Counted from the stretch's first letter, positions 43,838 to 53,372 are shown. The stretch is DNA of 64,000 bases from Bacteroidota bacterium (GCA_016715945.1 JADJXJ010000001.1:744001-808000), one strand, 5' to 3'. Made by a program: numbers and translations. Notes: a model not told the origin generated them from the letters alone.

Positions 43838-44674
43838 AACATATTTATCTTATACCTCACGTAGGAGGTGAGCATGAGGGCATACTTGCGCGTATTGGGT
43901 ATCCGGATCCGTTTGTCTTCGAGCAAGCGCTTGGCATTGAGCCTTTTAATTTTCTTGAAGAGATTGTAGTAATACACATAAGCGACATACACACCAAAAC
44001 GCACGCCGGGAGGGAGCTTTTTGATGCCGCTGAGTCCATCCCTGAAGTCTTTCTCGATGTCGGCTTCGATTTCTTCTTTTTTGAGGCGGTCGAAATTATT
44101 GAGGTTGAGACCGGGGAAGTAAGTGCGCCCAAGGTGTTGGTGGTCGTTATGGAGATCGCGGAAAAAATTGAATTTTTTGAAACGCTGAACCCAGCCGCAT
44201 GGCGGGATATTTGAGTTCGTTGTATTTCTCCATATCGCCATCGGTGAACACATGCAGGCACATCAGACCAACAACTTCTGCCGAACCCAGGATGTAATCC
44301 TCATAGAGCATCTGGTTGTATTCTATCTTGTCCAGGTCCATTTCCATGCTTTTCAGGAACCTGTCGATGTGCTCCCATTGGATGTTGTATTTGTGCACTG
44401 TATCCTGGAAGCTATGCAGAATCGGGTTGAGGCTGATGCGCCGTTCAATGGCGTCCACGGTGGCCTGGCGGAACTCGCGCATCAACAATTCTTTGTTATG
44501 CTCGTGAAAAGAATCTACGATTTCGTCGGCCAGGCGCACAAAGCCGTAGATGGCATAAATGGGCGCATGGTATTTTTTGTCAAAAAGCCGAATGCCAAGC
44601 GAAAACGAAGTGGTGTACCTCCGTGTGGTCAGTTTGCTGATTTCGTAGGATACTTTGTCGTAGAGCGCTTTCAT
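43834..44674 (-). pseudogene. crtB: Phytoene synthase, interrupted by a single-base frameshift
   Basis: If one base is skipped, this encodes a normal 279-residue squalene/phytoene synthase that joins two GGPP molecules. The first part (from 44674) has TTSFSLGIRLFDKKYHAPIYAIYGFVRLADEIVDS with the first Asp-rich motif, up to RLGSAFQK; the second part continues FNFFRDLHND with the second Asp-rich motif to the end at 43834. The break lies in the A6-TT-C-AA-T6 tract (44162-44178): read in one frame translation stops at 44147 before the second motif, so the truncated product would be inactive. The gene overlaps crtI by four bases. Sequencing error or real mutation cannot be told apart here. Confidence 0.88.
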
Positions 44675-46155
44675 AGGGTTGTTTTTTGTTTTTTAATGAT
44701 TTCTCTTGCAGCTACCTGCCCCGAGATGATGGTTGGTGGCACGCCGGGGCCGGGGGTAGTAAGTTGTCCGGTATATAAGAGATTTTTCACCTTTTTACTA
44801 AACATGGATGGCTTCAGGATGGCTGTCTGCATCAGGGTATTGGCCAGTCCGTAAGCATTTCCTTTGTATGCGTAATAGTCCTTGGCAAAGTCCCGGTTCG
44901 AATAAAAACGCTTGTAAACGATATCGTTGCGGAACCTATTCCCGGTAACTTCTTCTATCCTGTTGATGCTCAGGTCGAAATAATGCTGGCGGATTTCGTC
45001 GGTGTCGTTCAGGCCTGGTGCCACAGGAATCAGAATGAAAAGGTTTTCCATTCCTTCGGGAGCTACGGTAGGATCGGTAGCAGAGGTACAGCTCAGGTAA
45101 ACGGCGGGCTTTTCAGGCCAGCGTGGGGTATCGTAAATATCGCGGGCATGCTGGTCAAATTCAGGATTGAAGATCAGGGTGTGGTGCAACACATTGTTGA
45201 GCTTCTTGCCGATACCCAGGTAATAAATGAGCGATGATGGCGACATCACCCGGCTGTCCCAGTAGCTTTCGTCGTATCGCCGGTAGGCTTTGGGCAACAG
45301 CTTCTGCTCCACGTGGTGATAATCGGCACTGGCGATGACATAGTCGGCCGGAACGCTTCTTTTGTTTGTAATCACCTGATTAATAGTACCATTTTGAACC
45401 GGTAGCTCCAGCACTTCCTCGTTGTAGCTGAATTTTACCCCTTGCTCGACGGCCAGTTTTTCGAACCCCTGCACAATACTATACATGCCGTTTTTCGGAT
45501 ACCAGGTGCCCAGCACAATATCACCATAATTCATCAGGCTGTACAATGCAGGAATCTTATCGGCAGTGGCTCCGAGAAAGATCACGGGAAATTCAAGTGC
45601 CCGGAGCAGACGGGGGTCTTTGAAGTATTTCCGGATGAATGAGGCAAACGACTGGAAAAGGTCGAGCTTGAGTGCACCTTTAATGATATCCCATTCCAGA
45701 TACTCGGTCAGGCTTTTTGCCGGCTTGTGCACCAGGCGGTTGATTCCTATTTCATATTTAAATCTGGCATCGTCGAGAAACTTCTGAAGTTTTTCAGCGC
45801 TACCCGGTTCAATCTGTTCGAACAATGCTTTGATGGCATCCAGATCTGCAGGTAGATCAATCATCTGGTCATTGTCGAAATACATCCGGTAAGAGGGATC
45901 GAGACGCTCAAGGGTGTAATAATCGGAAACTTTCTTTCCGAAGTAGGCAAAATACTGTTCAAAAACATCGGGCATCCAATACCAGCTTGGCCCCATATCG
46001 AAAGTAAAACCACTTTCGCTGAAGCGACGCGCTCGTCCACCGGGCATGTTGTGCTTTTCAATCACTTCCACTTCAAACCCATGTCTGGCAAGCGTTGCTG
46101 CTGCCGAAAGGCCGGAAAATCCGGCTCCGATTACAATGACCCTCTTACCCATCAT
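44671..46155 (-). CDS. crtI: Phytoene desaturase (CrtI type)
   Basis: A 494-residue FAD enzyme that introduces double bonds into phytoene to make lycopene or neurosporene. The N-terminal dinucleotide fold reads VIVIGAGFSGLSAAATLARHG with EVIEKHNMPGGRARRF, and the C-terminal CrtI motif GNAYGLANTLMQTA and GQLTTPGPGVPPTIISGQ is present. It leads the carotenoid operon and is divergent from the cation/proton antiporter. A GAACTTTG box (46194-46201 on the minus strand) is a possible -7 element. Confidence 0.94.
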   Translation of the reverse strand: MMGKRVIVIGAGFSGLSAAATLARHGFEVEVIEKHNMPGGRARRFSESGFTFDMGPSWYWMPDVFEQYFAYFGKKVSDYYTLERLDPSYRMYFDNDQMIDLPADLDAIKALFEQIEPGSAEKLQKFLDDARFKYEIGINRLVHKPAKSLTEYLEWDIIKGALKLDLFQSFASFIRKYFKDPRLLRALEFPVIFLGATADKIPALYSLMNYGDIVLGTWYPKNGMYSIVQGFEKLAVEQGVKFSYNEEVLELPVQNGTINQVITNKRSVPADYVIASADYHHVEQKLLPKAYRRYDESYWDSRVMSPSSLIYYLGIGKKLNNVLHHTLIFNPEFDQHARDIYDTPRWPEKPAVYLSCTSATDPTVAPEGMENLFILIPVAPGLNDTDEIRQHYFDLSINRIEEVTGNRFRNDIVYKRFYSNRDFAKDYYAYKGNAYGLANTLMQTAILKPSMFSKKVKNLLYTGQLTTPGPGVPPTIISGQVAAREIIKKQKTTL

Positions 46156-46229
46156 AAAAGTTTGTGTGTAAACAAAACATTAAAGGCATTGTTCAAAGTT
46201 CAACTATTTTGATGAGCGTGCCCTGGCAG

Positions 46230-46258
46230 TTGCAACTTTTTTTATTTTAGTAACTTTG
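46230..46258 (+). promoter_or_regulatory. Promoter of the antiporter gene
   Basis: TTG (46230-46232), 18 bases, then TAACTTTG (46251-46258). Predicted start near 46265, 24 bases before the ATG at 46289. It rules out the TTG at 46256 as start codon. Confidence 0.55.
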
Positions 46259-46288
46259 GCAAACTTAAACAGACATAAATTTCCTTTC

Positions 46289-48439
46289 ATGCTTTTAGCA
46301 ATTCAGGATTTCACCTTGCCCCTGAGAGACCCTGTCCTCATATTTTCCATCATACTATTTATCATCCTCTTTGCGCCAATTATTCTCAACAAGCTTAAGA
46401 TTCCATACCTAATAGGTCTGATCATTGCCGGTGCAGTGATTGGTCCGAATGGTCTGAACCTATTGCTTCGCGACAGCAGCATAACGTTATACGGCACGGT
46501 GGGTTTGCTTTACATTATGTTTCTCGCAGGGCTTGAGATCGACCTGGGTACTTTTCGCAAAAACAGTGGCAAAAGTTTAGTCTTCGGGCTGTTCACCTTT
46601 ACGATTCCAATGGCGTTAGGCATTGCTGCTGGCTTGCATTTGCTCAATTTTTCGCTCATGAGTTCGATTTTACTTGCCAGCATGTTTGCTTCGCATACGC
46701 TTTTGTCGTACCCGATTGTCAGCAAACTCGGCATACAAAACAGCAGGTCAGTGGTAATTACGGTTGGTGGCACCCTGATCACCGATACCATGGCGCTGCT
46801 TGTGCTGGCAGTGATTGCAAACCTGGCTGTGGGCGAAGTCGGACAGGATTTCTGGTTGCGTCTGGGCATCTCGATCACCGTATTTGCGCTTGTGGTAATG
46901 TTTTTGTTTCCTCTGTTGGGACGTTGGTTTTTTAAGAAATTCGACGACAGCATCCTGCAATACATCTTCTCGCTGGCCATGGTTTTTCTGGGAGCTGCAC
47001 TGGCCCAGGCTGCTGGCATTGAGCACATCATTGGCGCATTTCTGGCCGGTTTGGCGCTCAACAGGCTTATCCCGCGCACCTCACCACTCATGAACCGCAT
47101 CGAGTTTGTGGGAAATGCCTTGTTTATTCCGCTTTTCCTGATCGGTGTAGGTATGCTGGTGGACTACAGGGCCTTTGTTCGTGATACGGAAACCATACTC
47201 GTTGCTGCAGTGATGACCGTGGTTGCCATCTCAGGAAAATATATAGCGGCTTTCATCACCCAGAAAGTTTTCGGAATGGCCTCGCACGAGCGCAATATCA
47301 TTTTTGGGCTGAGTAATGCCCAGGCGGCAGCAACCCTTGCTGCAGTAACAGTGGGCTACAATATCATTCTGGGCCACGATGCCTCCGGTGCACCGATCCG
47401 ACTGCTAAACGATGCCGTGCTCAATGGTACAATCGTAATGATTCTCATCACTTGCACAGTGGCTTCCTTGGCAACCCAAAGAGGCGCACAGCACCAGGCC
47501 TTGCTCGAGATGGGGGATGAAGTTGAAACAGAAGCTCATTCAGAAAATATTCTCGTAGCATTGTCGAACGAAAGGACAATGAGCGAGCTGGTGAACATGA
47601 GCCTACTGTTTAAATCGAAAAGCAACAAGCACGATATTGTAGCCTTGCACATAGTTAATAATGAAAAAGACAAGGAAATGTCGGAGAAAAATGCCGACAA
47701 GATGCTCGACCGGGCTTCGGAGATTGCCGCCGCTTCCGATGTGGTGATGCGCAAAATCCTCCGATACGACCTCAACCTCGTCAATGGCATCACCAGCGTA
47801 GCAAAAGAGCTTAAAAGCACCGACCTGCTGCTCGGGGTGGATCCGAAAAAAGGGTTGAGCGAAAACTTTATTCACAACCTTTCGGAAGGCATCCTCAGTA
47901 AAACTGACCTCACTGTTTGGATTACAAAAGCTTACCAGCCATTTCAGACGGTAAAACGTTATGTCGTCATCATTCCCGACAGAGCAGAACGCGAAATAGG
48001 CTTTCCGCTCTGGATCGTCAAACTTTGGAATTTGTGTCGGAATACAGGGGCAAAGCTCAAGATTTTCGCAACACAGCAAACCATCAGGTGGCTGGAGGTG
48101 GTTCAGAAAAATCAACCCATCCAGCTTAACTGCGAACCTTTTGAAGAATGGGATGATCTGCTCATCATCAGCCGCGAAATAGAGGAAAACGACGCGATGA
48201 TCCTGGTAATGAGCCGCAAAGGCTATGTTTCGTACAATGATGCCATGACGAAAGTTCCGCACTACCTGAATAAATACTTCAGAGACAACAACTACATATT
48301 GTTGTTTCCGGCACAATCAACAGGTAATACGGAAAATCTCAGCATGAGTGATGACGCTGTATTTGAACCACTTAGCGACAATATCGAACGTCTCGAAGAT
48401 TTTGGAAAAGCTATCGGTAAGCTATTCAAACGAAAATAA
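46289..48439 (+). CDS. Cation:proton antiporter (CPA2/Kef type) with stress-protein-like tail
   Basis: A 716-residue inner-membrane protein. Residues about 15-400 hold the twelve-helix Na+/H+ exchanger domain (LIAGAVIGPNGLNLL, LYIMFLAGLEIDLGTF, GAFLAGLALNRLIPRTS). From about 425 the protein is cytosolic and made of two universal-stress-protein-like units (ENILVALSNERTMSELVNMSLLF, YVVIIPDRAEREIGF) in place of the usual RCK domain. It exchanges K+ or Na+ for protons; the ion is not determined. Single-gene unit. Confidence 0.85.
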   Translation: MLLAIQDFTLPLRDPVLIFSIILFIILFAPIILNKLKIPYLIGLIIAGAVIGPNGLNLLLRDSSITLYGTVGLLYIMFLAGLEIDLGTFRKNSGKSLVFGLFTFTIPMALGIAAGLHLLNFSLMSSILLASMFASHTLLSYPIVSKLGIQNSRSVVITVGGTLITDTMALLVLAVIANLAVGEVGQDFWLRLGISITVFALVVMFLFPLLGRWFFKKFDDSILQYIFSLAMVFLGAALAQAAGIEHIIGAFLAGLALNRLIPRTSPLMNRIEFVGNALFIPLFLIGVGMLVDYRAFVRDTETILVAAVMTVVAISGKYIAAFITQKVFGMASHERNIIFGLSNAQAAATLAAVTVGYNIILGHDASGAPIRLLNDAVLNGTIVMILITCTVASLATQRGAQHQALLEMGDEVETEAHSENILVALSNERTMSELVNMSLLFKSKSNKHDIVALHIVNNEKDKEMSEKNADKMLDRASEIAAASDVVMRKILRYDLNLVNGITSVAKELKSTDLLLGVDPKKGLSENFIHNLSEGILSKTDLTVWITKAYQPFQTVKRYVVIIPDRAEREIGFPLWIVKLWNLCRNTGAKLKIFATQQTIRWLEVVQKNQPIQLNCEPFEEWDDLLIISREIEENDAMILVMSRKGYVSYNDAMTKVPHYLNKYFRDNNYILLFPAQSTGNTENLSMSDDAVFEPLSDNIERLEDFGKAIGKLFKRK

Positions 48440-48504
48440 AAGGGCAGAGCTCCTTGCTTCAACGTAAAAATGCGTTGAGTTACAAATCGTATTGATAAAA
48501 AAAC

Positions 48505-48512
48505 TATTTTTG
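48505..48512 (+). promoter_or_regulatory. rpsO: -7 box of rpsO
   Basis: TATTTTTG fits the -7 consensus and would start the rpsO message about 17 bases before its ATG. The -33 element is poor. Confidence 0.45.
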
Positions 48513-48535
48513 CACCCTCAATTTAGATAGTACTT

Positions 48536-48805
48536 ATGTATCTGACCAAGGAAAAAAAAGCTGAAATTTTTCAGGAGATCAGTGGATCGGCCACCAATAC
48601 CGGAGCACCTGAATCGCAGATTGCATTGTTTACCTTTCGCATCAAGCACCTGACGGAGCATCTCAAGAAGAACAAAAAGGACATGGCCACCATGCGCGCG
48701 CTGGTCAACCTTGTAGGCAAACGCAGGAAACTGCTGGATTATCTGAAAGAAAGAGACATTGAGCGCTACCGCCAGATTATCAAAGACCTCGGTATCCGCA
48801 AATAA
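48536..48805 (+). CDS. rpsO: 30S ribosomal protein S15
   Basis: An 89-residue S15 with the usual signature GAPESQIALFTFRIKHLTEHLKKNKKD, then LVGKRRKLLDYLKERD and the IKDLGIRK end. It binds the 16S rRNA central domain early in 30S assembly. As in many bacteria it is followed by pnp, but a strong terminator (48827-48857) separates the two. Confidence 0.98.
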   Translation: MYLTKEKKAEIFQEISGSATNTGAPESQIALFTFRIKHLTEHLKKNKKDMATMRALVNLVGKRRKLLDYLKERDIERYRQIIKDLGIRK

Positions 48806-48826
48806 ACCATACGATGGTTATGCGCT

Positions 48827-48857
48827 AAAAAAGGCAATTTGTTGATTGCCTTTTTTT
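48827..48857 (+). terminator. Terminator between rpsO and pnp
   Basis: AAAAAAGGCAAT pairs with ATTGCCTTTTTT over 12 bp with a 6-base loop, and ends in a run of seven Ts. Some read-through into pnp (start 48891) is likely, as no clear pnp promoter is visible. Confidence 0.85.
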
Positions 48858-48890
48858 GCATTTGCTACACCGGTAAAAAATTACAACAAC

Positions 48891-51035
48891 ATGATGCCTC
48901 AAGCAATCACACAGGAAATCAGCCTGCCCGACGGTCGGCTGGTAACCATCGAAACCGGCCGCCTGGCCAAACAAGCCGACGGAGCCGTAGTGCTCAAGGT
49001 GGGCAAAACCATGCTGCTGGCCACAGTGGTCTCAGCCAAAGAAGCCAAGGAAGACGTCGATTTTCTTCCACTCAGCGTCGATTACAAGGAAAAATTTGCT
49101 GCAACAGGCAAATTCCCCGGTGGCTTTTTCAAACGCGAAGGACGGCCGTCGGATTATGAAGTGCTCATCGCACGCCTGGTGGACAGGGCATTGCGTCCGC
49201 TCTTCCCCGACGACTATCATGCCGAAACCCAGGTGGTCATTAACCTCATCTCGGGCGAAAACGATGTGCCGCCGGATGCGTTTGCCGCATTGGCAGCTTC
49301 GTCTGCACTTATGGTTTCCGATATCCCTTTCAACGGCCCCATCTCGGAAGTCAGGGTAGCACGCATTAACGGCGAATTTGTGATCAATCCCAACAGCAGT
49401 GTACTCGAAAACGCTGACCTCGATCTCATGGTAGCCGCCACTTTCGACAATATCGTTATGGTAGAAGGCGAATGCAAGGAAGTATCGGAGGCTGTAATGC
49501 TCGAAGCGCTCAAAGTGGCTCACGAAACCATCAAAGGACAATGCCAAGCCCAGATGGAACTCGCTTCGAAGGTGGAAAAATCTTCACCCAAAAGAACATA
49601 TTGCCACGAAGTGAACGACGAAGAGCTTCGCAAAGCGGTGCACGATTTTGGTTATGAAAAGTGCTACGCACTGGCGCTCAAAGGAAACCCCGACAAGCAT
49701 GCCCGTGCCGAAGCATTTGAAGCGGTGAGGGATGCCTTCATCGAAACCCTGCCCGAAGAAGAGCGGGAGGCAAAAAGCGGTCTTGTCAAACGCTATTTCC
49801 ACGATGTGGAAAAGAAAGCCGTGCGCGATGCTATTCTCAATGAGCGCGTGCGCCTCGATGGCCGCAAACTCGACGAAATCCGACCCATCTGGTGCGAGGT
49901 CGATTATCTGCCATCTACCCATGGATCAGCCATCTTCACACGTGGAGAAACCCAGTCGCTGGTCACCGTTACCCTGGGCACCAAATTGGACGAGCAAACC
50001 ATTGATGGCGCTGTCTTTGAGGGCACAAGCAACTTTATGCTGCACTACAATTTTCCCTCGTTCTCCACAGGCGAAGCAAAGCCCAGCCGGGGTGTAAGCC
50101 GTCGCGAAATTGGCCATGGCAACCTGGCTGAACGCGCCCTCAAACCCATGGTCCCCAACGGCGACGAAAATCCATACACCATACGCGTCGTATCCGATAT
50201 CCTCGAGTCGAACGGCTCAAGCTCCATGGCATCAGTCTGCGGCGGTACACTGGCCCTGCTCGACGCAGGTGTCAAATTGAAAAAACCTGTCGCAGGTATT
50301 GCTATGGGTCTGATTTCCAGTGGTTCGCCTGACAAATATGCTGTATTAAGCGACATCCTCGGCGACGAAGACCACCTCGGCGACATGGACTTCAAGGTTA
50401 CCGGCACCAAAGATGGAATAACTGCTTGCCAGATGGATATCAAAGTGGACGGGCTCACTTACGAAATTCTTGAAAAAGCCCTCGAACAGGCTCGACTCGG
50501 CCGCCTGCACATCCTCAATGAAATGGCAAAAGTAATCACCCAGCCCAGGCCTGATTACAAAGAACATGTGCCTCGTATCGAGAAAATGTTTGTGGATAAA
50601 GAATTCATTGGCGCCATTATTGGACCCGGCGGAAAGATTATCCAGGAGATGCAGCGTGAGACCAACACTACGATTGTCATCGAAGAAAAAGGTGAATTTG
50701 GTGTCATCGATATTGTGTCGCCCAACAAGGAAAGTATCGAACTGGCCAAAGCCCGCATCCGTGCCATTGTAGCCGTGCCCGAAGTAGGCGAAGAATACCT
50801 TGGCACCGTGAAAAGCATCCTGCCTTTCGGCGCATTCGTCGAAATCCTGCCCGGAAAAGACGGACTGCTGCACATTTCCGAAATTGAATGGCGCCGCCTC
50901 GATACGGTCGAAAGCGTGCTGAAAGTTGGCGACAAGGTGAAAGTGAAACTCATCGGTATCGACTCCAAGACGAACAAGATGAAACTTTCCAGAAAAGTGC
51001 TGCTTCCAAAACCTGAAGGCGGTAAGAAAATGTAA
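48891..51035 (+). CDS. pnp: Polyribonucleotide nucleotidyltransferase (PNPase)
   Basis: A 714-residue 3'-5' phosphorolytic exoribonuclease. It has two RNase PH domains (first about 15-145, second about 330-540, with GETQSLVTVTLGTK and the SNGSSSMASVCGGTLALLDAGV catalytic region), a KH domain (IGAIIGPGGKIIQEMQRETNTTIVIEE) and a C-terminal S1 domain (GTVKSILPFGAFVEILPGKDGLLHISE). The ATG pair at 48891/48894 is used; an earlier TTG in frame lies inside the rpsO terminator. Confidence 0.97.
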   Translation: MMPQAITQEISLPDGRLVTIETGRLAKQADGAVVLKVGKTMLLATVVSAKEAKEDVDFLPLSVDYKEKFAATGKFPGGFFKREGRPSDYEVLIARLVDRALRPLFPDDYHAETQVVINLISGENDVPPDAFAALAASSALMVSDIPFNGPISEVRVARINGEFVINPNSSVLENADLDLMVAATFDNIVMVEGECKEVSEAVMLEALKVAHETIKGQCQAQMELASKVEKSSPKRTYCHEVNDEELRKAVHDFGYEKCYALALKGNPDKHARAEAFEAVRDAFIETLPEEEREAKSGLVKRYFHDVEKKAVRDAILNERVRLDGRKLDEIRPIWCEVDYLPSTHGSAIFTRGETQSLVTVTLGTKLDEQTIDGAVFEGTSNFMLHYNFPSFSTGEAKPSRGVSRREIGHGNLAERALKPMVPNGDENPYTIRVVSDILESNGSSSMASVCGGTLALLDAGVKLKKPVAGIAMGLISSGSPDKYAVLSDILGDEDHLGDMDFKVTGTKDGITACQMDIKVDGLTYEILEKALEQARLGRLHILNEMAKVITQPRPDYKEHVPRIEKMFVDKEFIGAIIGPGGKIIQEMQRETNTTIVIEEKGEFGVIDIVSPNKESIELAKARIRAIVAVPEVGEEYLGTVKSILPFGAFVEILPGKDGLLHISEIEWRRLDTVESVLKVGDKVKVKLIGIDSKTNKMKLSRKVLLPKPEGGKKM

Positions 51036-51088
51036 CCCCTTCCGCACATTTTCGTAAACAACAGGCAAAATGTTCACCAGGATAACCT

Positions 51089-51952
51089 ATGAGACAACTA
51101 AAAATTACCAAACAAGTTACCAACAGGGAAACTGCCTCGCTCGACAAGTACCTTCAGGAGATTGGTAAGGTCGAACTCATCACTGCAGAGGAAGAGGTGG
51201 AGCTTGCACGGCGAATAAAACAAGGCGACAGGGCAGCCCTGGAAAAACTGACCAAGGCCAATCTGCGTTTTGTGGTATCAGTTTCTAAGCAGTATCAAAA
51301 TCAGGGCCTTAGTCTGCCCGACCTCATCAACGAAGGCAACCTTGGCCTGATTAAAGCTGCACAGCGCTTCGACGAAACACGTGGCTTCAAATTTATCTCA
51401 TACGCAGTCTGGTGGATCCGTCAGTCCATTCTTCAGGCACTCGCCGAGCAGTCACGCATTGTTCGCCTCCCGCTCAACAAGATCGGTTCGATCAATAAGA
51501 TAAACAAAGCTTATGCAAAGCTCGAGCAGGAGTTCGAACGCGAACCCAATTCGGAAGAGATTGCCGAGTTGCTCGAGATTACGGAAACCGAGGTAAAAGA
51601 ATCGCTCAAAAATGCAGGAAGACACATCAGCATGGATGCCCCGCTCGTTCAGGATGAGGACAACACCATGTACGATGTGCTGCGCAGCGAGGAATCGATC
51701 ACTCCCGAAACCGAACTGCTCTACGAGTCGCTCCGCAAAGAAATCGACCGCGCCATTTCCACACTCACACCACGTGAAGCCGACGTAATCCGGCTTTATT
51801 TCGGACTCAATGGAAGCCACCCGATGACCCTGGAAGAAATCGGCGAAAAGTTTGACCTCACCCGCGAAAGGGTACGCCAGATTAAGGAAAAAGCCATTAG
51901 AAGACTCAAACATACCTCACGCAGCAAGATACTGAAAAGCTATCTGGGATAA
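51089..51952 (+). CDS. rpoD: Primary sigma factor (Bacteroidota RpoD/SigA type)
   Basis: A 287-residue sigma-70. Regions 1.2 (LDKYLQEIGKVELITAEEEVELARRI), 2 (LPDLINEGNLGLIKAAQRFDETRGFKFISYAVWWIRQSI), 3 and 4 (LTRERVRQIKEKAIRRLK) are complete, while region 1.1 and the non-conserved insert are absent, as is normal for the housekeeping sigma of this phylum. This is the factor expected to read the TAnnTTTG promoters listed here. It follows pnp by 53 bases and has its own terminator. Confidence 0.95.
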   Translation: MRQLKITKQVTNRETASLDKYLQEIGKVELITAEEEVELARRIKQGDRAALEKLTKANLRFVVSVSKQYQNQGLSLPDLINEGNLGLIKAAQRFDETRGFKFISYAVWWIRQSILQALAEQSRIVRLPLNKIGSINKINKAYAKLEQEFEREPNSEEIAELLEITETEVKESLKNAGRHISMDAPLVQDEDNTMYDVLRSEESITPETELLYESLRKEIDRAISTLTPREADVIRLYFGLNGSHPMTLEEIGEKFDLTRERVRQIKEKAIRRLKHTSRSKILKSYLG

Positions 51953-51980
51953 ATTCTCTGCAAGGTCGTTCTCAAAAAAG

Positions 51981-52011
51981 CGCCATTGCTCCACAATGCA
52001 ATGGCGTTTTT
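51981..52011 (+). terminator. Terminator of rpoD
   Basis: CGCCATTGC (51981-51989) pairs with GCAATGGCG (51998-52006), loop of 8, then TTTTT. Confidence 0.85.
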
Positions 52012-52047
52012 GCATCTGCCCGAAAACCTCCCTTCAAGCTGCATTCG

Positions 52048-52055
52048 TACCTTTG
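52048..52055 (+). promoter_or_regulatory. -7 box of the glycosyltransferase gene
   Basis: TACCTTTG sits 14 bases before the ATG at 52070, so the message would have a leader of only about 8 bases. It excludes earlier in-frame ATGs, which overlap the rpoD terminator. Confidence 0.5.
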
Positions 52056-52069
52056 CAAAAAAATCCCCG

Positions 52070-53341
52070 ATGCGAATAGTCTGTTTTGGACCGGGTCCGA
52101 AATTTAAAGGCGGCATTGCAAACTACAACACTTCTCTGGCCCGTGCCCTTGATAAAATACCTGGAAACGAGGTATTTATAGTCTCCTGGACCCATCAATA
52201 CCCTGCCATCATCCCGCGCGATTTTATCGACCGCAAAAGCCGGCAGGACCAACTTGCGGGTACCAATATCAAGGTGCGCTACCTCACCAACTACAACAAT
52301 CCCCTGAGCTGGCTCAAAACCGCTGCAACCATCGCCCGGCTCGAACCGGATATGGTTATCTTTCAATGGGCGATATCCATTCAGGGGCTTCCAATGGGTG
52401 TGATTGCCTCGCGACTGAAAAAACTTACCAAAGCTGCCATCGTTTTCGACCTGCATTTTGTGCTTCAGAAAGAAGGGAGCAGGATCGATGCGCTGTTCAC
52501 CCGTTTTGCCCTGAACAAGGCTGACCGTTTTGTGGTACACGCCCTCAGGACTGCGCAGGAACTCAGGTCGTTATTCCCCAATCGCCGCTTTGTCATCCTG
52601 AACGACGGTGAAGTAGCCAATGCAGGAGAGGGTAGGGTGGTCAGGTTGTATCATCCTGTTTACGACATGTTTACACCCGATCCGGCCTTCGACAAACAGA
52701 CACACAAGGCTGCCATGAACCTGCGCGAACACGTGTTTCTGTTCTTCGGTTTCATCCGTAAATACAAAGGCCTGCATCTGGCCATAGAGGCTTTTGCCAG
52801 GCTCCGTACCGAGCGAAACGACGTCAGCCTGCTTATTGTAGGAGAGTCGTTCTGGCAAACGCTCGACAATTCGAAGTGGACCACCAGGTTCAAAAAGGCA
52901 CTGTTTGGAGCAGCCGGAAAGATTTTTCTGAAAAACAAGGATGATGAGGGCGACTACAAACCATTGGAACTCATTGATCAGCTTGGCATAAGGGATGCCG
53001 TACATGTGGTCAATGAATTTGTGCCCAACGAAGAGGTGCATAAGTACTTCCAGGTGAGCGACAACCTGTTGCTGTTTTACCTCACTGCCACACCTTCAGG
53101 GGTTGAATCGATTGGCTATAACTTCCAGATACCGATGCTGGCAACGGCTGTCGGCCATTTTCCGGAAACCATCAAAGACGGATACAACGGATACTTGGCT
53201 AAACCACTCGACCTTGAAGACATGTGCAACGTGATGCGAAAAGCGATAGCGCAGCCCATACCACGCGAAAATGTAGCCAAAACAGCCGAAGGCATGAGCT
53301 GGGCAAACTACGCCGGAGCAATCATTACCTACCTTAAATAA
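52070..53341 (+). CDS. Glycosyltransferase family 4 protein
   Basis: A 423-residue GT-B enzyme. N-terminal loop FGPGPKFKGGIANYNTSLARAL binds the acceptor side; the C-terminal half has the GT4 donor motifs (FFGFIRKYKGLHLAIEAFARL and NEFVPNEEVHKYFQVSDNLLLFYLTATPSGVESIGYNFQIPMLATAVGHFPE). It probably builds a surface polysaccharide or glycolipid. No linked polysaccharide genes surround it, so it may act in general envelope or lipid A-related glycosylation. A bidirectional terminator follows at once. Confidence 0.85.
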   Translation: MRIVCFGPGPKFKGGIANYNTSLARALDKIPGNEVFIVSWTHQYPAIIPRDFIDRKSRQDQLAGTNIKVRYLTNYNNPLSWLKTAATIARLEPDMVIFQWAISIQGLPMGVIASRLKKLTKAAIVFDLHFVLQKEGSRIDALFTRFALNKADRFVVHALRTAQELRSLFPNRRFVILNDGEVANAGEGRVVRLYHPVYDMFTPDPAFDKQTHKAAMNLREHVFLFFGFIRKYKGLHLAIEAFARLRTERNDVSLLIVGESFWQTLDNSKWTTRFKKALFGAAGKIFLKNKDDEGDYKPLELIDQLGIRDAVHVVNEFVPNEEVHKYFQVSDNLLLFYLTATPSGVESIGYNFQIPMLATAVGHFPETIKDGYNGYLAKPLDLEDMCNVMRKAIAQPIPRENVAKTAEGMSWANYAGAIITYLK

Positions 53342-53372
53342 AAACGGCCGCTGCGGGCGGCCATTCTTTTTT
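53341..53372. terminator. Bidirectional terminator
   Basis: GGCCGC (53346-53351) pairs with GCGGCC (53357-53362) around a 5-base loop, flanked by AAAA and TTTTTT, between the converging glycosyltransferase and acidic protein genes. Confidence 0.75.

Noticed and set aside
44162..44178. Programmed frameshift site in crtB
   Set aside because: Restoring the frame needs a +1 shift, without a prfB-like stop context; a homopolymer indel is simpler.
43834..44253. Independent 139-residue gene in the crtB region
   Set aside because: It is the second half of crtB; the two halves join seamlessly into a full synthase when one base is skipped.
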